Source: Bacteroidota bacterium
Lineage (GTDB): Bacteria; Bacteroidota; Bacteroidia; Bacteroidales; UBA10428
NCBI GenBank assembly: GCA_029268165.1
Contig: JAJUGM010000252.1
Location: forward strand, 1 to 5,341
DNA: 5,341 bases
Direction: 5' to 3'
Below the pieces are notes generated by a model that saw only the letters and a list, made by a program, of their open reading frames with translations, did not search any database and was not told the origin of the DNA. This document shows, one piece after another, positions 1-5,339 of the stretch; the first letter of the stretch is position 1, and each line of letters opens with the position of its first letter. The translations under genes and the position numbers were made by a program.

Positions 1-42
1 GAGGTAATAACCATTTGTCCTTGCAAACCAAATACATGATAT

Positions 43-107
43 AATAAACTGGTATTCATTTTTGAAAGCTTTTGTCAACTCTCAATATAATGTTTTACCA
101 GTTTATT
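43..107. repeat. 12-bp perfect inverted repeat with 41-nt spacer
   Basis: AATAAACTGGTA at 43-54 is the exact reverse complement of TACCAGTTTATT at 96-107. The right arm runs into a T tract (106-110), so on the plus strand it could be a long-looped hairpin at the end of an upstream gene. The 41-nt spacer is large for an intrinsic terminator, and paired protein-binding sites are equally possible. A minus-strand TTGACA also lies within the spacer. Confidence 0.5.
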
Positions 108-186
108 TTTATATTTACCTACGCATTTTCCTGATGAACCGGAAAAATTACTTTCCATATTCTTCAGCCATTATTAACCCGAATTT

Positions 187-214
187 GTCATTAGTTCGTT
201 TCTCTCCTAATGAC
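187..214. repeat. 8-bp inverted repeat, 12-nt loop
   Basis: GTCATTAG (187-194) and CTAATGAC (207-214) are exact reverse complements. The right arm is part of a two-unit heptamer run, CTAATGA then CTAATAC (207-220). No T tract follows, so it does not look like a terminator. Its role is unknown. Confidence 0.4.
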
Positions 215-282
215 TAATACGGGATTAATTCTTATCATTTTAAAAGTAATAATTTAAGATGTTATTTATGAATCTGTTATCA

Positions 283-310
283 CTTAGTTCGCAGCTCGTA
301 GCTCGCAGCT
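283..310. repeat. Short tandem repeat of a 7-bp unit
   Basis: Four consecutive heptamers, CTTAGTT, CGCAGCT, CGTAGCT and CGCAGCT, fit the pattern C-N-Y-A-G-Y-T; the last three are nearly identical and GC-rich in an otherwise AT-rich spacer. Heptamer arrays of this kind occur in intergenic DNA of several bacterial groups and are prone to slipped-strand copy change. The array is about 90 bp upstream of the peroxidase start, so it probably lies outside the core promoter. Confidence 0.6.
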
Positions 311-398
311 TCATACTTTTCTGATGCATGAATTATTTTTATCTAATTCTATTGACTAATGTCGGTTAATTTGTATTTTTACTCATTCAAAACAAACT

Positions 399-866
399 AT
401 GGCAAAGATTGCGGAAGGTGACATAGCTCCGGCTTTTACGGCAAAAAACCAGGAAGGAAAAGAAATCAGCCTGACTGATTTCAGGGGCAGGAAAGTTATA
501 CTCTATTTCTATCCCAAGGATGACACCCCCGGTTGCACTGCTGAAGCATGCAGCCTAAGGGATAATTACAATGAACTCACCAAACATGGTTTTGAAGTCA
601 TAGGCGTCAGTCCGGATGATGAAAAATCGCACGCCAGGTTTAGAACCAAACACAATCTTCCTTTTCATCTGATTGCCGACAAGGAAGCTGAAATTTTAAA
701 GGCTTATAACGCATGGGGCGAAAAAAAGATGTATGGTAAATCTTACATGGGTGTGTTGCGCACTACTTATGTTATTGATGAGCAGGGTAAGATAATCCGT
801 ATTATTACAAAAGTCAATACTGCCGACCATGCCGGGCAGATCCTTGAGGAACTTGGATTAAAATGA
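399..866 (+). CDS. bcp: Thioredoxin-dependent thiol peroxidase (PrxQ/Bcp family peroxiredoxin)
   Basis: This cytoplasmic peroxiredoxin reduces hydrogen peroxide and organic hydroperoxides and is recycled by thioredoxin. The 155-residue product has the normal family length and a complete thioredoxin-like AhpC/TSA fold. The active-site stretch FYPKDDTPGCTAEACSLRD spans about residues 37-55. Cys46 is the peroxidatic cysteine, preceded by the conserved Thr43-Pro44, and Cys51 sits five residues on, as in the atypical two-cysteine PrxQ subgroup where it acts as the resolving cysteine. Arg121 in the VLRTTYVID motif is the other conserved catalytic residue. The ATG start follows an A-rich leader without a Shine-Dalgarno sequence, and no in-frame alternative fits the family N-terminus better. 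recA begins 28 bp downstream on the same strand with no terminator between, so the two are probably co-transcribed. I recall that bcp and recA are linked in Bacteroides as a stress-response operon. Confidence 0.95.
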   Translation: MAKIAEGDIAPAFTAKNQEGKEISLTDFRGRKVILYFYPKDDTPGCTAEACSLRDNYNELTKHGFEVIGVSPDDEKSHARFRTKHNLPFHLIADKEAEILKAYNAWGEKKMYGKSYMGVLRTTYVIDEQGKIIRIITKVNTADHAGQILEELGLK

Positions 867-894
867 AATTAAAACTAAAATATCTGTTACATAA

Positions 895-1911
895 ATGGCA
901 AAAGAACAAACCATCGACGAGGTAAAAAAAGAAAAGCTTAAATCGCTTGAGATTACACTGGGGAAGATTGAAAAAGATTTTGGCAAAGGCGCTATCATGA
1001 AACTGGGCGACCATGCTATTGTGAATGTTGCTGCAATCCCCTCAGGGTCTATTGGCCTTGACATAGCGCTTGGCGTAGGCGGATATCCGCGTGGCAGGGT
1101 GGTTGAAATTTTTGGGCCTGAATCATCAGGCAAAACAACGCTAGCCATTCATGCCATTGCCGAAGCCCAGAAAGCCGGTGGCATAGCTGCTTTCATTGAT
1201 GCCGAGCATGCCTTTGACCGTTTTTATGCACAAAAACTAGGCGTTGATGTTGAAAACCTGCTGATTTCGCAACCCGATCATGGCGAACAGGCACTTGAAA
1301 TAGCCGACCACCTCATCCGATCAGGAGCTATTGATATCATTGTTATCGACTCCGTTGCAGCCTTGACACCAAAGGCAGAGATAGAAGGTGAGATGGGTGA
1401 TTCAAAAATGGGGCTTCAGGCACGCCTTATGTCGCAGGCATTAAGAAAACTCACTGCCACCATTAGTAAAACAAACACATGCTGCATTTTTATCAATCAG
1501 CTACGCGAAAAAATCGGCATTATGTTCGGAAATCCTGAAACAACTACAGGTGGTAATGCCCTGAAATTTTACGCCTCAGTACGCATTGACATCCGAAAAG
1601 TTAATCAGCTCAAGGAAGGGGAAGAAATATTAGGCAACCGCACAAAGGTGAAGATAGTGAAAAACAAACTGGCACCTCCTTTTCGCAAAGCCGAATTTGA
1701 TATTTTATACGGTGAGGGCATATCGCGCATAGGCGAAATTATTGATATGGCTACCGAAGCTGAGATTATTAAAAAAAGCGGTTCATGGTTTAGTTACGGC
1801 GATACAAAACTCGGACAGGGCCGCGATGCTGTGAAACAACTACTACAAGATAATCCTGAACTTGCAGAAGAGCTTGAAAAAAAGATACTCGAGAAGTACG
1901 CAGTAAAATAA
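895..1911 (+). CDS. recA: Recombinase RecA
   Basis: RecA forms ATP-dependent filaments on single-stranded DNA, drives homologous pairing and strand exchange, and as a co-protease promotes LexA-type self-cleavage. All key elements are present in 338 residues: Walker A GPESSGKT at 74-81, the catalytic glutamate Glu104 in IDAEHAFD, Walker B IIVID ending at Asp152, loop L1 around 162-175, the NQLREK motif at 201-206, and loop L2 with ETTTGGNALKFY at 215-226. The C-terminal domain begins near residue 277. The product ends in EKYAVK and lacks the long acidic tail of the 353-residue E. coli protein. No intein or frameshift is seen. The leader before the ATG is A-rich with no Shine-Dalgarno sequence. 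No separate promoter or recognizable SOS box is visible in the 28-bp gap, so expression probably depends on the promoter upstream of bcp. No hairpin terminator follows the stop; only a T run at 1930-1936. Confidence 0.98.
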   Translation: MAKEQTIDEVKKEKLKSLEITLGKIEKDFGKGAIMKLGDHAIVNVAAIPSGSIGLDIALGVGGYPRGRVVEIFGPESSGKTTLAIHAIAEAQKAGGIAAFIDAEHAFDRFYAQKLGVDVENLLISQPDHGEQALEIADHLIRSGAIDIIVIDSVAALTPKAEIEGEMGDSKMGLQARLMSQALRKLTATISKTNTCCIFINQLREKIGIMFGNPETTTGGNALKFYASVRIDIRKVNQLKEGEEILGNRTKVKIVKNKLAPPFRKAEFDILYGEGISRIGEIIDMATEAEIIKKSGSWFSYGDTKLGQGRDAVKQLLQDNPELAEELEKKILEKYAVK

Positions 1912-1914
1912 AAC

Positions 1915-1943
1915 TTGACATTCTGATTATTTTTTTGTATATT
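1915..1943 (+). promoter_or_regulatory. Promoter-like sequence before the small cysteine-rich gene
   Basis: TTGACA at 1915-1920 and TATATT at 1938-1943 are separated by exactly 17 bp, a near-consensus sigma-70 arrangement that starts four bases after the recA stop. Read by Bacteroidota rules, TTG (1915-1917) is followed 20 bp later by TATATTAA, a partial match to TAnnTTTG. Either reading puts the transcription start near 1950, giving a leader of about 15 nt before the ATG at 1966. Not experimentally supported. Confidence 0.5.
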
Positions 1944-1957
1944 AACAGAAAATATAC
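1937..1957. repeat. 7-bp inverted repeat over the -10 and start region
   Basis: GTATATT (1937-1943) and AATATAC (1951-1957) are exact reverse complements separated by AACAGAA. The left arm covers the -10 element and the right arm the expected transcription start, which suits a repressor operator. All but two of the 14 arm bases are A or T, so chance is a real alternative. Confidence 0.35.
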
Positions 1958-1965
1958 TAATAATC

Positions 1966-2175
1966 ATGGAATGTCACTTATTGGAAAAATGCGGATTTTT
2001 TGCCCGTTATGCTTCTTCAGGTCTGATTGACACCGAAAAGTTAATATCATGTTATTGTAAAGGTGTTAATAAAAATGAGTGCAGGCGGCTGCAATATCTT
2101 TATAAATTTGGCGTACCCCCCTCAGATAACATGATGCCCGATGGGTCAATGATTAGTATCGGAGTTGAACATTAA
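1966..2175 (+). CDS. Small cysteine-rich protein of unknown function
   Basis: The 69-residue product has five cysteines: Cys3, Cys9, Cys29, Cys31 and Cys39. The order is C-x5-CGFF near the N-terminus, then CYCKG at 29-33, then NECRR at 37-41, and a C-terminal VPPSDNMMPDG stretch at 50-60. This resembles, from memory, small bacterial proteins with a C-x-FF ... YC-x-G ... C-x-R ... P-x-x-MxP-x-G layout whose cysteines may bind a metal or an iron-sulfur cluster; I cannot name the family with certainty. There is no signal peptide or membrane segment, so it is probably cytoplasmic. It has its own promoter-like sequence immediately after recA, an A/T-rich leader without a Shine-Dalgarno sequence, and ends 5 bp from the convergent symporter gene. 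The well-placed promoter, conserved-looking motif order and snug fit between two genes argue that it is real. It could sense redox state or metal, but no function can be assigned. Confidence 0.7.
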   Translation: MECHLLEKCGFFARYASSGLIDTEKLISCYCKGVNKNECRRLQYLYKFGVPPSDNMMPDGSMISIGVEH

Positions 2176-2180
2176 GCGGA

Positions 2181-3893
2181 TTATTCCGGCGTAGTCTCTT
2201 GAGGGTATTCCTTGTGAAAGTCAATCCAGTATTGCTGTATAGTTGATTTAACCTCTTTATGCAGTACTAAAAGGCCTATCAGGTTAGGTGTAGTCATCAA
2301 TACAAGGGTAATGCCCGAAAGATTCCATATTATAGTGGTATCTGTAAAAGAAGCTATAAAAAATGCAATAATATATATTATCCTGTATATCATTACATAT
2401 CTTGAGCCAAACAGGAAAGTAACTGCCCTGTCACCATAATATGACCACGAGATTGCTGTTGAAAAAGCAAATAGCAGAATGCTTACTGATACAATATATT
2501 CACCCCATGACCCGAAGAAACTTTTTTTAAAGGCCTCATTGGTGAGGGCAGCGCTATGAATAAGAGACTTCCCGGTAAAATAATGCACAGGATTTGAAGC
2601 TGATATCTTGCCATTTTGGACAATCAGTTCGCCTTCAAACAGGTTATTTTTGCCCGTAAAAACTTTAACATCCTCTGCCACCGACCTTGCGTTAATGATC
2701 GTAACGTTGTTTTTTACCCTGCCATTTTCAATGTGCAGTTTTCCTGTGAACAATGGCAATATTTCTTTATTTTTCAGGTGAAGGTATAATTTGTTGATGT
2801 TTTTCTGGTCATTATCGGAATAAATTCCATCAAGTATTTGTATATCAGCAGATTGAAATTGGTTTTCTATTTTATCACTCCATACACCCGACGACAGCAG
2901 TGTTATACCTGTAAGAAAACATATTATTATAGTATCGATAAAAGGTTCCAGTATAGCGACCATCCCTTCCGAAACCGGTTCATGTGCCCTTGCTGCAGCA
3001 TGGGCAATTGGGGCTGATCCCTGACCTGCCTCGTTTGAAAATAGTCCACGGTTAACACCGCGGTTAAAGGCAAATGCAAAGCCAGCGCCGAGAAACCCTC
3101 CTGTTGCGGCAGTTCCCGTGAAAACATCACGGAAGATTGATATAAAAGCCTCAGGAACATTGCTCAAGTTAAATATAAGAACAGAAATTGCACCAATGAA
3201 ATAAATAAGCGCCATTATAGGAACCAGTTTATCGGTTACCTTTACAATGCTTCTGATACCGCCAATAATAATCAGTGCCAGTATAACCGAAAGTATGCCT
3301 CCGGTTATAATCTGTTTTATTCCAAAGGATTGAAACATAGAATAGGCTATATTGTTGATCTGAGGCAGGCTTCCGGTGCCAAAGGAACAAAGGATGGTAG
3401 CCACTGCAAAGATACCTCCCAAAATATAACCTGTTTTTAGCTGATTTCCTTTAATATTAATGTTCAGCCTTTTTTTCATGTAATACATAGGCCCGCCTGC
3501 TGCAGTGCCATCTTCAACAAAGTCGCGGTACTTATGCGATAATAGTACCTCGGTGAATTTTGTTGTCATGCCCAGAAATGCCGTAACAAGCATCCAGAAT
3601 AATGCTGCAGGCCCACCCAGATGAATAGCCAGGGCAACACCGGCAATATTACCGGTACCAACCGTCCCTGAAAGCGCTGTGGCCAATGCCTGAAAATGTG
3701 ATGCATCACCTGCATCGCCTTTACGGTCATACTTTCCTTTAGTAATTCTTATGGCATGCCCGAAATATCTTATCTGAGGAAACCTAAGGTAAAGTGTATA
3801 AAAAATTCCGGTTCCTATCAGCAGGAATACAAACCAGTAATGACTGCCCAGATACTGGTCGAGCCACAAAAGAAATTCATTTACCTTTTGCAT
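2181..3893 (-). CDS. AGCS-family sodium:alanine/glycine symporter with a large soluble insertion
   Basis: This inner-membrane LeuT-fold transporter imports small neutral amino acids such as alanine or glycine with sodium. The open frame extends to a TTG at 3902, but I start at the in-frame ATG at 3893, giving 570 residues; family members are usually about 440-500. Signature segments include SGTVGTGNIAGVA (about 75-87), GGPAALFWMLVTA (about 93-105) and RGLFSNEAGQGSAPIAHAAA (282-301). Hydrophobic segments lie near 18-38, 69-94, 153-174, 195-213, 221-241, 266-283, 311-335, 465-490, 503-518 and 522-544. The extra length is one hydrophilic, beta-rich block at about 339-446, between the segment ending in SSGVW and the one opening with ALTNEAF, where ordinary members have only a short loop. 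The core looks intact, so the protein is probably functional; the exact substrate is unproven. It has its own promoter element and operator-like palindrome, and lies 78 bp downstream of the thioesterase gene. Confidence 0.93.
   Translation of the reverse strand: MQKVNEFLLWLDQYLGSHYWFVFLLIGTGIFYTLYLRFPQIRYFGHAIRITKGKYDRKGDAGDASHFQALATALSGTVGTGNIAGVALAIHLGGPAALFWMLVTAFLGMTTKFTEVLLSHKYRDFVEDGTAAGGPMYYMKKRLNINIKGNQLKTGYILGGIFAVATILCSFGTGSLPQINNIAYSMFQSFGIKQIITGGILSVILALIIIGGIRSIVKVTDKLVPIMALIYFIGAISVLIFNLSNVPEAFISIFRDVFTGTAATGGFLGAGFAFAFNRGVNRGLFSNEAGQGSAPIAHAAARAHEPVSEGMVAILEPFIDTIIICFLTGITLLSSGVWSDKIENQFQSADIQILDGIYSDNDQKNINKLYLHLKNKEILPLFTGKLHIENGRVKNNVTIINARSVAEDVKVFTGKNNLFEGELIVQNGKISASNPVHYFTGKSLIHSAALTNEAFKKSFFGSWGEYIVSVSILLFAFSTAISWSYYGDRAVTFLFGSRYVMIYRIIYIIAFFIASFTDTTIIWNLSGITLVLMTTPNLIGLLVLHKEVKSTIQQYWIDFHKEYPQETTPE
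2556..2879 (-). other. Insertion domain within the AGCS symporter, with FTGK repeats
   Basis: This stretch encodes about residues 339-446 (numbered from the ATG). It is hydrophilic and lacks a membrane segment. The motif FTGK occurs three times, at residues 382, 412 and 439. FTGKLHIENGRV (382-393) also aligns with FEGELIVQNGKI (419-430), suggesting two or more related beta-hairpin units. By analogy with LeuT-fold transporters the loop may face the periplasm, but topology is inferred. I have a faint memory of similar inserts in other Bacteroidota AGCS proteins. Confidence 0.65.
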
Positions 3894-3906
3894 TATCGGC
3901 AATTTG

Positions 3907-3923
3907 TTGTGATATTATCACAA
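3907..3923. promoter_or_regulatory. Perfect palindrome, candidate operator of the symporter gene
   Basis: TTGTGATA (3907-3914) and TATCACAA (3916-3923) are exact reverse complements around a single central T. The site overlaps the last three bases of the -7 element and covers the expected transcription start, the usual position for a repressor. The arms contain TGTGA and TCACA as in CRP sites, but the spacing is 5 rather than 6 bp, so a CRP-type regulator cannot be claimed. The cognate protein is not in this window. Confidence 0.55.
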
Positions 3924-3928
3924 ATATA
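3921..3928 (-). promoter_or_regulatory. Bacteroidota-type -7 promoter element of the symporter gene
   Basis: On the minus strand this reads TATATTTG, an exact match to TAnnTTTG. It ends 27 bp before the ATG at 3893, implying a leader of about 20 nt. The nearest TTTG upstream (3946-3943) is only 14 bp away, shorter than the usual spacing, so the -33 element is weak or absent. Confidence 0.55.
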
Positions 3929-3971
3929 TTGAAATACTGATACAAAAGAAGGCAGAAGCATGAAAATATAC

Positions 3972-4706
3972 TTAATGAGATTCGCAAAACCGCATCAGCG
4001 CTCTAAAACATATTGCATTATTCCCTCTTATTTTGCCCTCGAAAACAAAGGTATTTTCAGTGTTTTTATTTATTATCTCAACCGATTCACCGGCTTTGAC
4101 CTCATGTTTAAAATCAATGCGCAGGAATTCCGGAATATGGTTAATGAAATAGTCCACAGAGATCATATCTGTTATCCAGGCAACATACCGTATATTATTT
4201 ACATGGAAGTTAAAGTCAAGGTCATTATAACGCACAGGGATGACAACTTTTTCTCCTTCACAGACAGAAGGAATGTCTTCTGACATCACTACTGTTGCAT
4301 ATTTACCAGCATTCTGCTTTTCTATTTCTTCCGGCAGAGGCAGTATTTTTGGCCTGTGTGTATACATATTAATCAGCAGCCAGAAAGATGAGGCTCTTAT
4401 CATTTCCTTTTCATGATGTTTAACAACAAATTCCCTCCGGTAATAAAGCCGTTCGTTTCCTGAAGGCCACGTTTCAATGGTTATGCTATCACCCCACCGT
4501 GGTAACTTTTTAAATTGTATTTCAATCCTTGCCAGCACCCATACTAGCCCCTGGCGCCTGATATGATGAAATCCAAGTTCAAGATGATCAGCATGATGTC
4601 CGGCAATTTCCTGAAAATAGCTGCACAAATTACTGATTCTTAACTGATTTTTGCAGTCGATATCATACGAACGGATAACAAATTCATCTTTCCATACTGG
4701 CAACAT
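3972..4706 (-). CDS. Acyl-ACP thioesterase (FatA/FatB-like, double hot-dog)
   Basis: The enzyme hydrolyses acyl-acyl carrier protein to free fatty acid and ACP in the cytoplasm. The open frame reaches a TTG at 4721, but I start at the ATG at 4706, five codons in, because it has an AGGGAG ribosome-binding site 5 nt upstream; the product is then 244 residues, normal for bacterial members. Two hot-dog domains are visible, about 3-125 and 150-240. The first has the SNLCSYFQEIAGHHAD helix and the WVLARIEIQF strand. The second has the signature VRYNDLDFNFHVNNIRYVAW (158-177), with Asp164, Asn166 and His168 matching the plant FatB catalytic D-x-N-x-H, and Glu202 in the FKHEV segment matching the catalytic glutamate. 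The plant cysteine next to that glutamate is valine here. Chain-length preference cannot be read from the sequence. The gene is 50 bp downstream of the DUF4919 fragment. Confidence 0.92.
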   Translation of the reverse strand: MLPVWKDEFVIRSYDIDCKNQLRISNLCSYFQEIAGHHADHLELGFHHIRRQGLVWVLARIEIQFKKLPRWGDSITIETWPSGNERLYYRREFVVKHHEKEMIRASSFWLLINMYTHRPKILPLPEEIEKQNAGKYATVVMSEDIPSVCEGEKVVIPVRYNDLDFNFHVNNIRYVAWITDMISVDYFINHIPEFLRIDFKHEVKAGESVEIINKNTENTFVFEGKIRGNNAICFRALMRFCESH

Positions 4707-4711
4707 AAAAA

Positions 4712-4717
4712 CTCCCT
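4712..4717 (-). promoter_or_regulatory. Shine-Dalgarno site that decides the thioesterase start
   Basis: The minus strand reads AGGGAG, then five T residues, then the ATG at 4706. This is unusual in the window, where the other genes have A-rich leaders without such a site. It favours the ATG over the TTG at 4721, which would lie upstream of the site. Confidence 0.65.
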
Positions 4718-4756
4718 GCAAATAATTAATGAAAACAAGGAATGAAAGATTTGTAT

Positions 4757-5179
4757 TTATTTGATACTTTGAGAGAATGGTTTACTAATATCAAAATAAA
4801 AACCTTCAATATTATACTCATTTTCTTCAACAAAAATGAATTCGCATAATGAATTACTTAAAAACCTTTGCTCGCCTGTTGGTTCAAATCCCAGGGCTCT
4901 TACAAGTTCGTACTCATCAGGAATTTGTATAACACACCATGCGCTGCCCTCTGTAGCTCCGTCGCCTGAAGATAAAATAGCTGATATAATCCGTTCATAC
5001 TTGAAAAAGTTTGCAGTTGCTTCCTTTGCTAATCCTAGCTTTGAGCAGGCAACACCCAAGGTAAGCAGATAGCGCACACTGAAAGGATGTTTCTGCAGGA
5101 TTTCTTTGCATGAATTATATAATTTTTTGAAATCATCAGATTTAAGCGTGTCGGCTTCAAGCAGGTTTTTTACTTTATT
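4757..5179 (-). pseudogene. DUF4919-family protein, N-terminally truncated
   Basis: The frame encodes about 141 residues that match the C-terminal half of Bacteroidota DUF4919 proteins as I recall them. An amphipathic helical stretch (LEADTLKSDDFKKLYNSC, ILQKHPFSVRYLLTLG, then LGLAKEATANFFKYERI) is followed by the conserved AILSSGDG, AWCVIQIPDEYE and IEGFYFDI motifs, ending at 4757. Full-length relatives also have a signal peptide and an N-terminal PYYYP...YYGY region of about 100 residues, which is missing. The frame is closed upstream by TAA at 5182-5180, and no ATG or TTG lies between that stop and the homologous region; the first GTG, at 5077, would fall in the middle of the helical part. 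Frames further upstream show no recognizable DUF4919 N-terminus. I therefore read it as a decayed or 5'-deleted gene; use of a rare start is the alternative. The family's function is unknown. Confidence 0.65.
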
Positions 5180-5208
5180 TTATGAAAAGTACGTGTTTCG
5201 TCCTGTTT

Positions 5209-5227
5209 AATAAAATTCAATTTTATT
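5209..5227. repeat. 19-bp AT-rich palindrome
   Basis: AATAAAATT (5209-5217) and AATTTTATT (5219-5227) are exact reverse complements around a single C. The site lies about 30 bp upstream of the truncated DUF4919 frame. It may be a remnant operator or simply low-complexity sequence. Confidence 0.4.
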
Positions 5228-5302
5228 TTTACAACTTTGCATTTTAAATATTGATTTTTGTATTTCTATTTTCGGCATTTTTGGGGGTTAACGAAATGAA
5301 AA

Positions 5303-5339
5303 ACAGCATGTTACAACCTTTGAGGGTTGTAAATGCTGT
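5303..5339 (-). terminator. Strong hairpin, probable intrinsic terminator of a gene beyond the right edge
   Basis: ACAGCAT (5303-5309) pairs with ATGCTGT (5333-5339), and TTACAACC (5311-5318) pairs with GGTTGTAA (5325-5332). The 15-bp stem has one bulged G at 5310 and a 6-nt loop (TTTGAG). On the minus strand the stem runs directly into TTTTTC, as expected for a Rho-independent terminator of a gene lying to the right and read leftward. The bulged stem also resembles the subterminal hairpins of IS200/IS605-type or REP elements, but no transposase is visible in the window. Confidence 0.5.

Larger units (their letters stand above)
1..398. other. Intergenic region without a supported gene
   Basis: I see no convincing coding region or RNA gene here. 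At the left edge, a minus-strand ATG at 37-35 opens a frame that runs out of the window after 12 codons, and two plus-strand frames close at 37-39 and 42-44; all are too short to judge. The stretch is AT-rich and repeat-laden: a spaced inverted repeat at 43-107, a small inverted repeat at 187-214, heptamer repeats at 283-310, and the octamers TTAGTTCG (191-198, 284-291) and TGACTAAT (211-218, 353-360), each present twice. The leader of the peroxidase gene must lie at the right end. TTAATTTG at 366-373 matches the Bacteroidota -7 element TAnnTTTG at seven of eight positions, but no good -33 element precedes it, so the promoter remains unassigned. Confidence 0.7.

Noticed and set aside
126..146. 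Hairpin TTTTCC ... GGAAAA
   Set aside because: The 6-bp AT-rich stem with a 9-nt loop is too weak and too common in such sequence to call.
858..1148. Minus-strand open frames over the bcp-recA junction (814-1014 and 858-1148)
   Set aside because: They are antisense to two strongly conserved genes and have no protein-like motifs.
2176..2190. Bidirectional terminator between the convergent genes
   Set aside because: Only CGGA-TTAT-TCCG, a 4-bp stem, can be formed, with no T tract.
2927..3160. 77-codon minus-strand open frame
   Set aside because: It is an out-of-frame shadow inside the symporter gene.
3894..3902. TTG start for the symporter
   Set aside because: An ATG three codons downstream gives a natural N-terminus, and no ribosome-binding site supports the TTG.
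3960..4283. 107-codon plus-strand open frame
   Set aside because: It lies antisense to the end of a clear acyl-ACP thioesterase and shows no recognizable domain of its own.
4836..5072. 78-codon plus-strand open frame
   Set aside because: It is antisense to the DUF4919 fragment, whose conserved motifs read on the other strand.
5183..5280. Frameshifted N-terminus of the DUF4919 gene in another frame
   Set aside because: A minus-strand frame of about 31 codons, between a TAG and a TAA at 5172-5170, overlaps the junction, but it is lysine-rich low-complexity sequence without the PYYYP or YYGY motifs.
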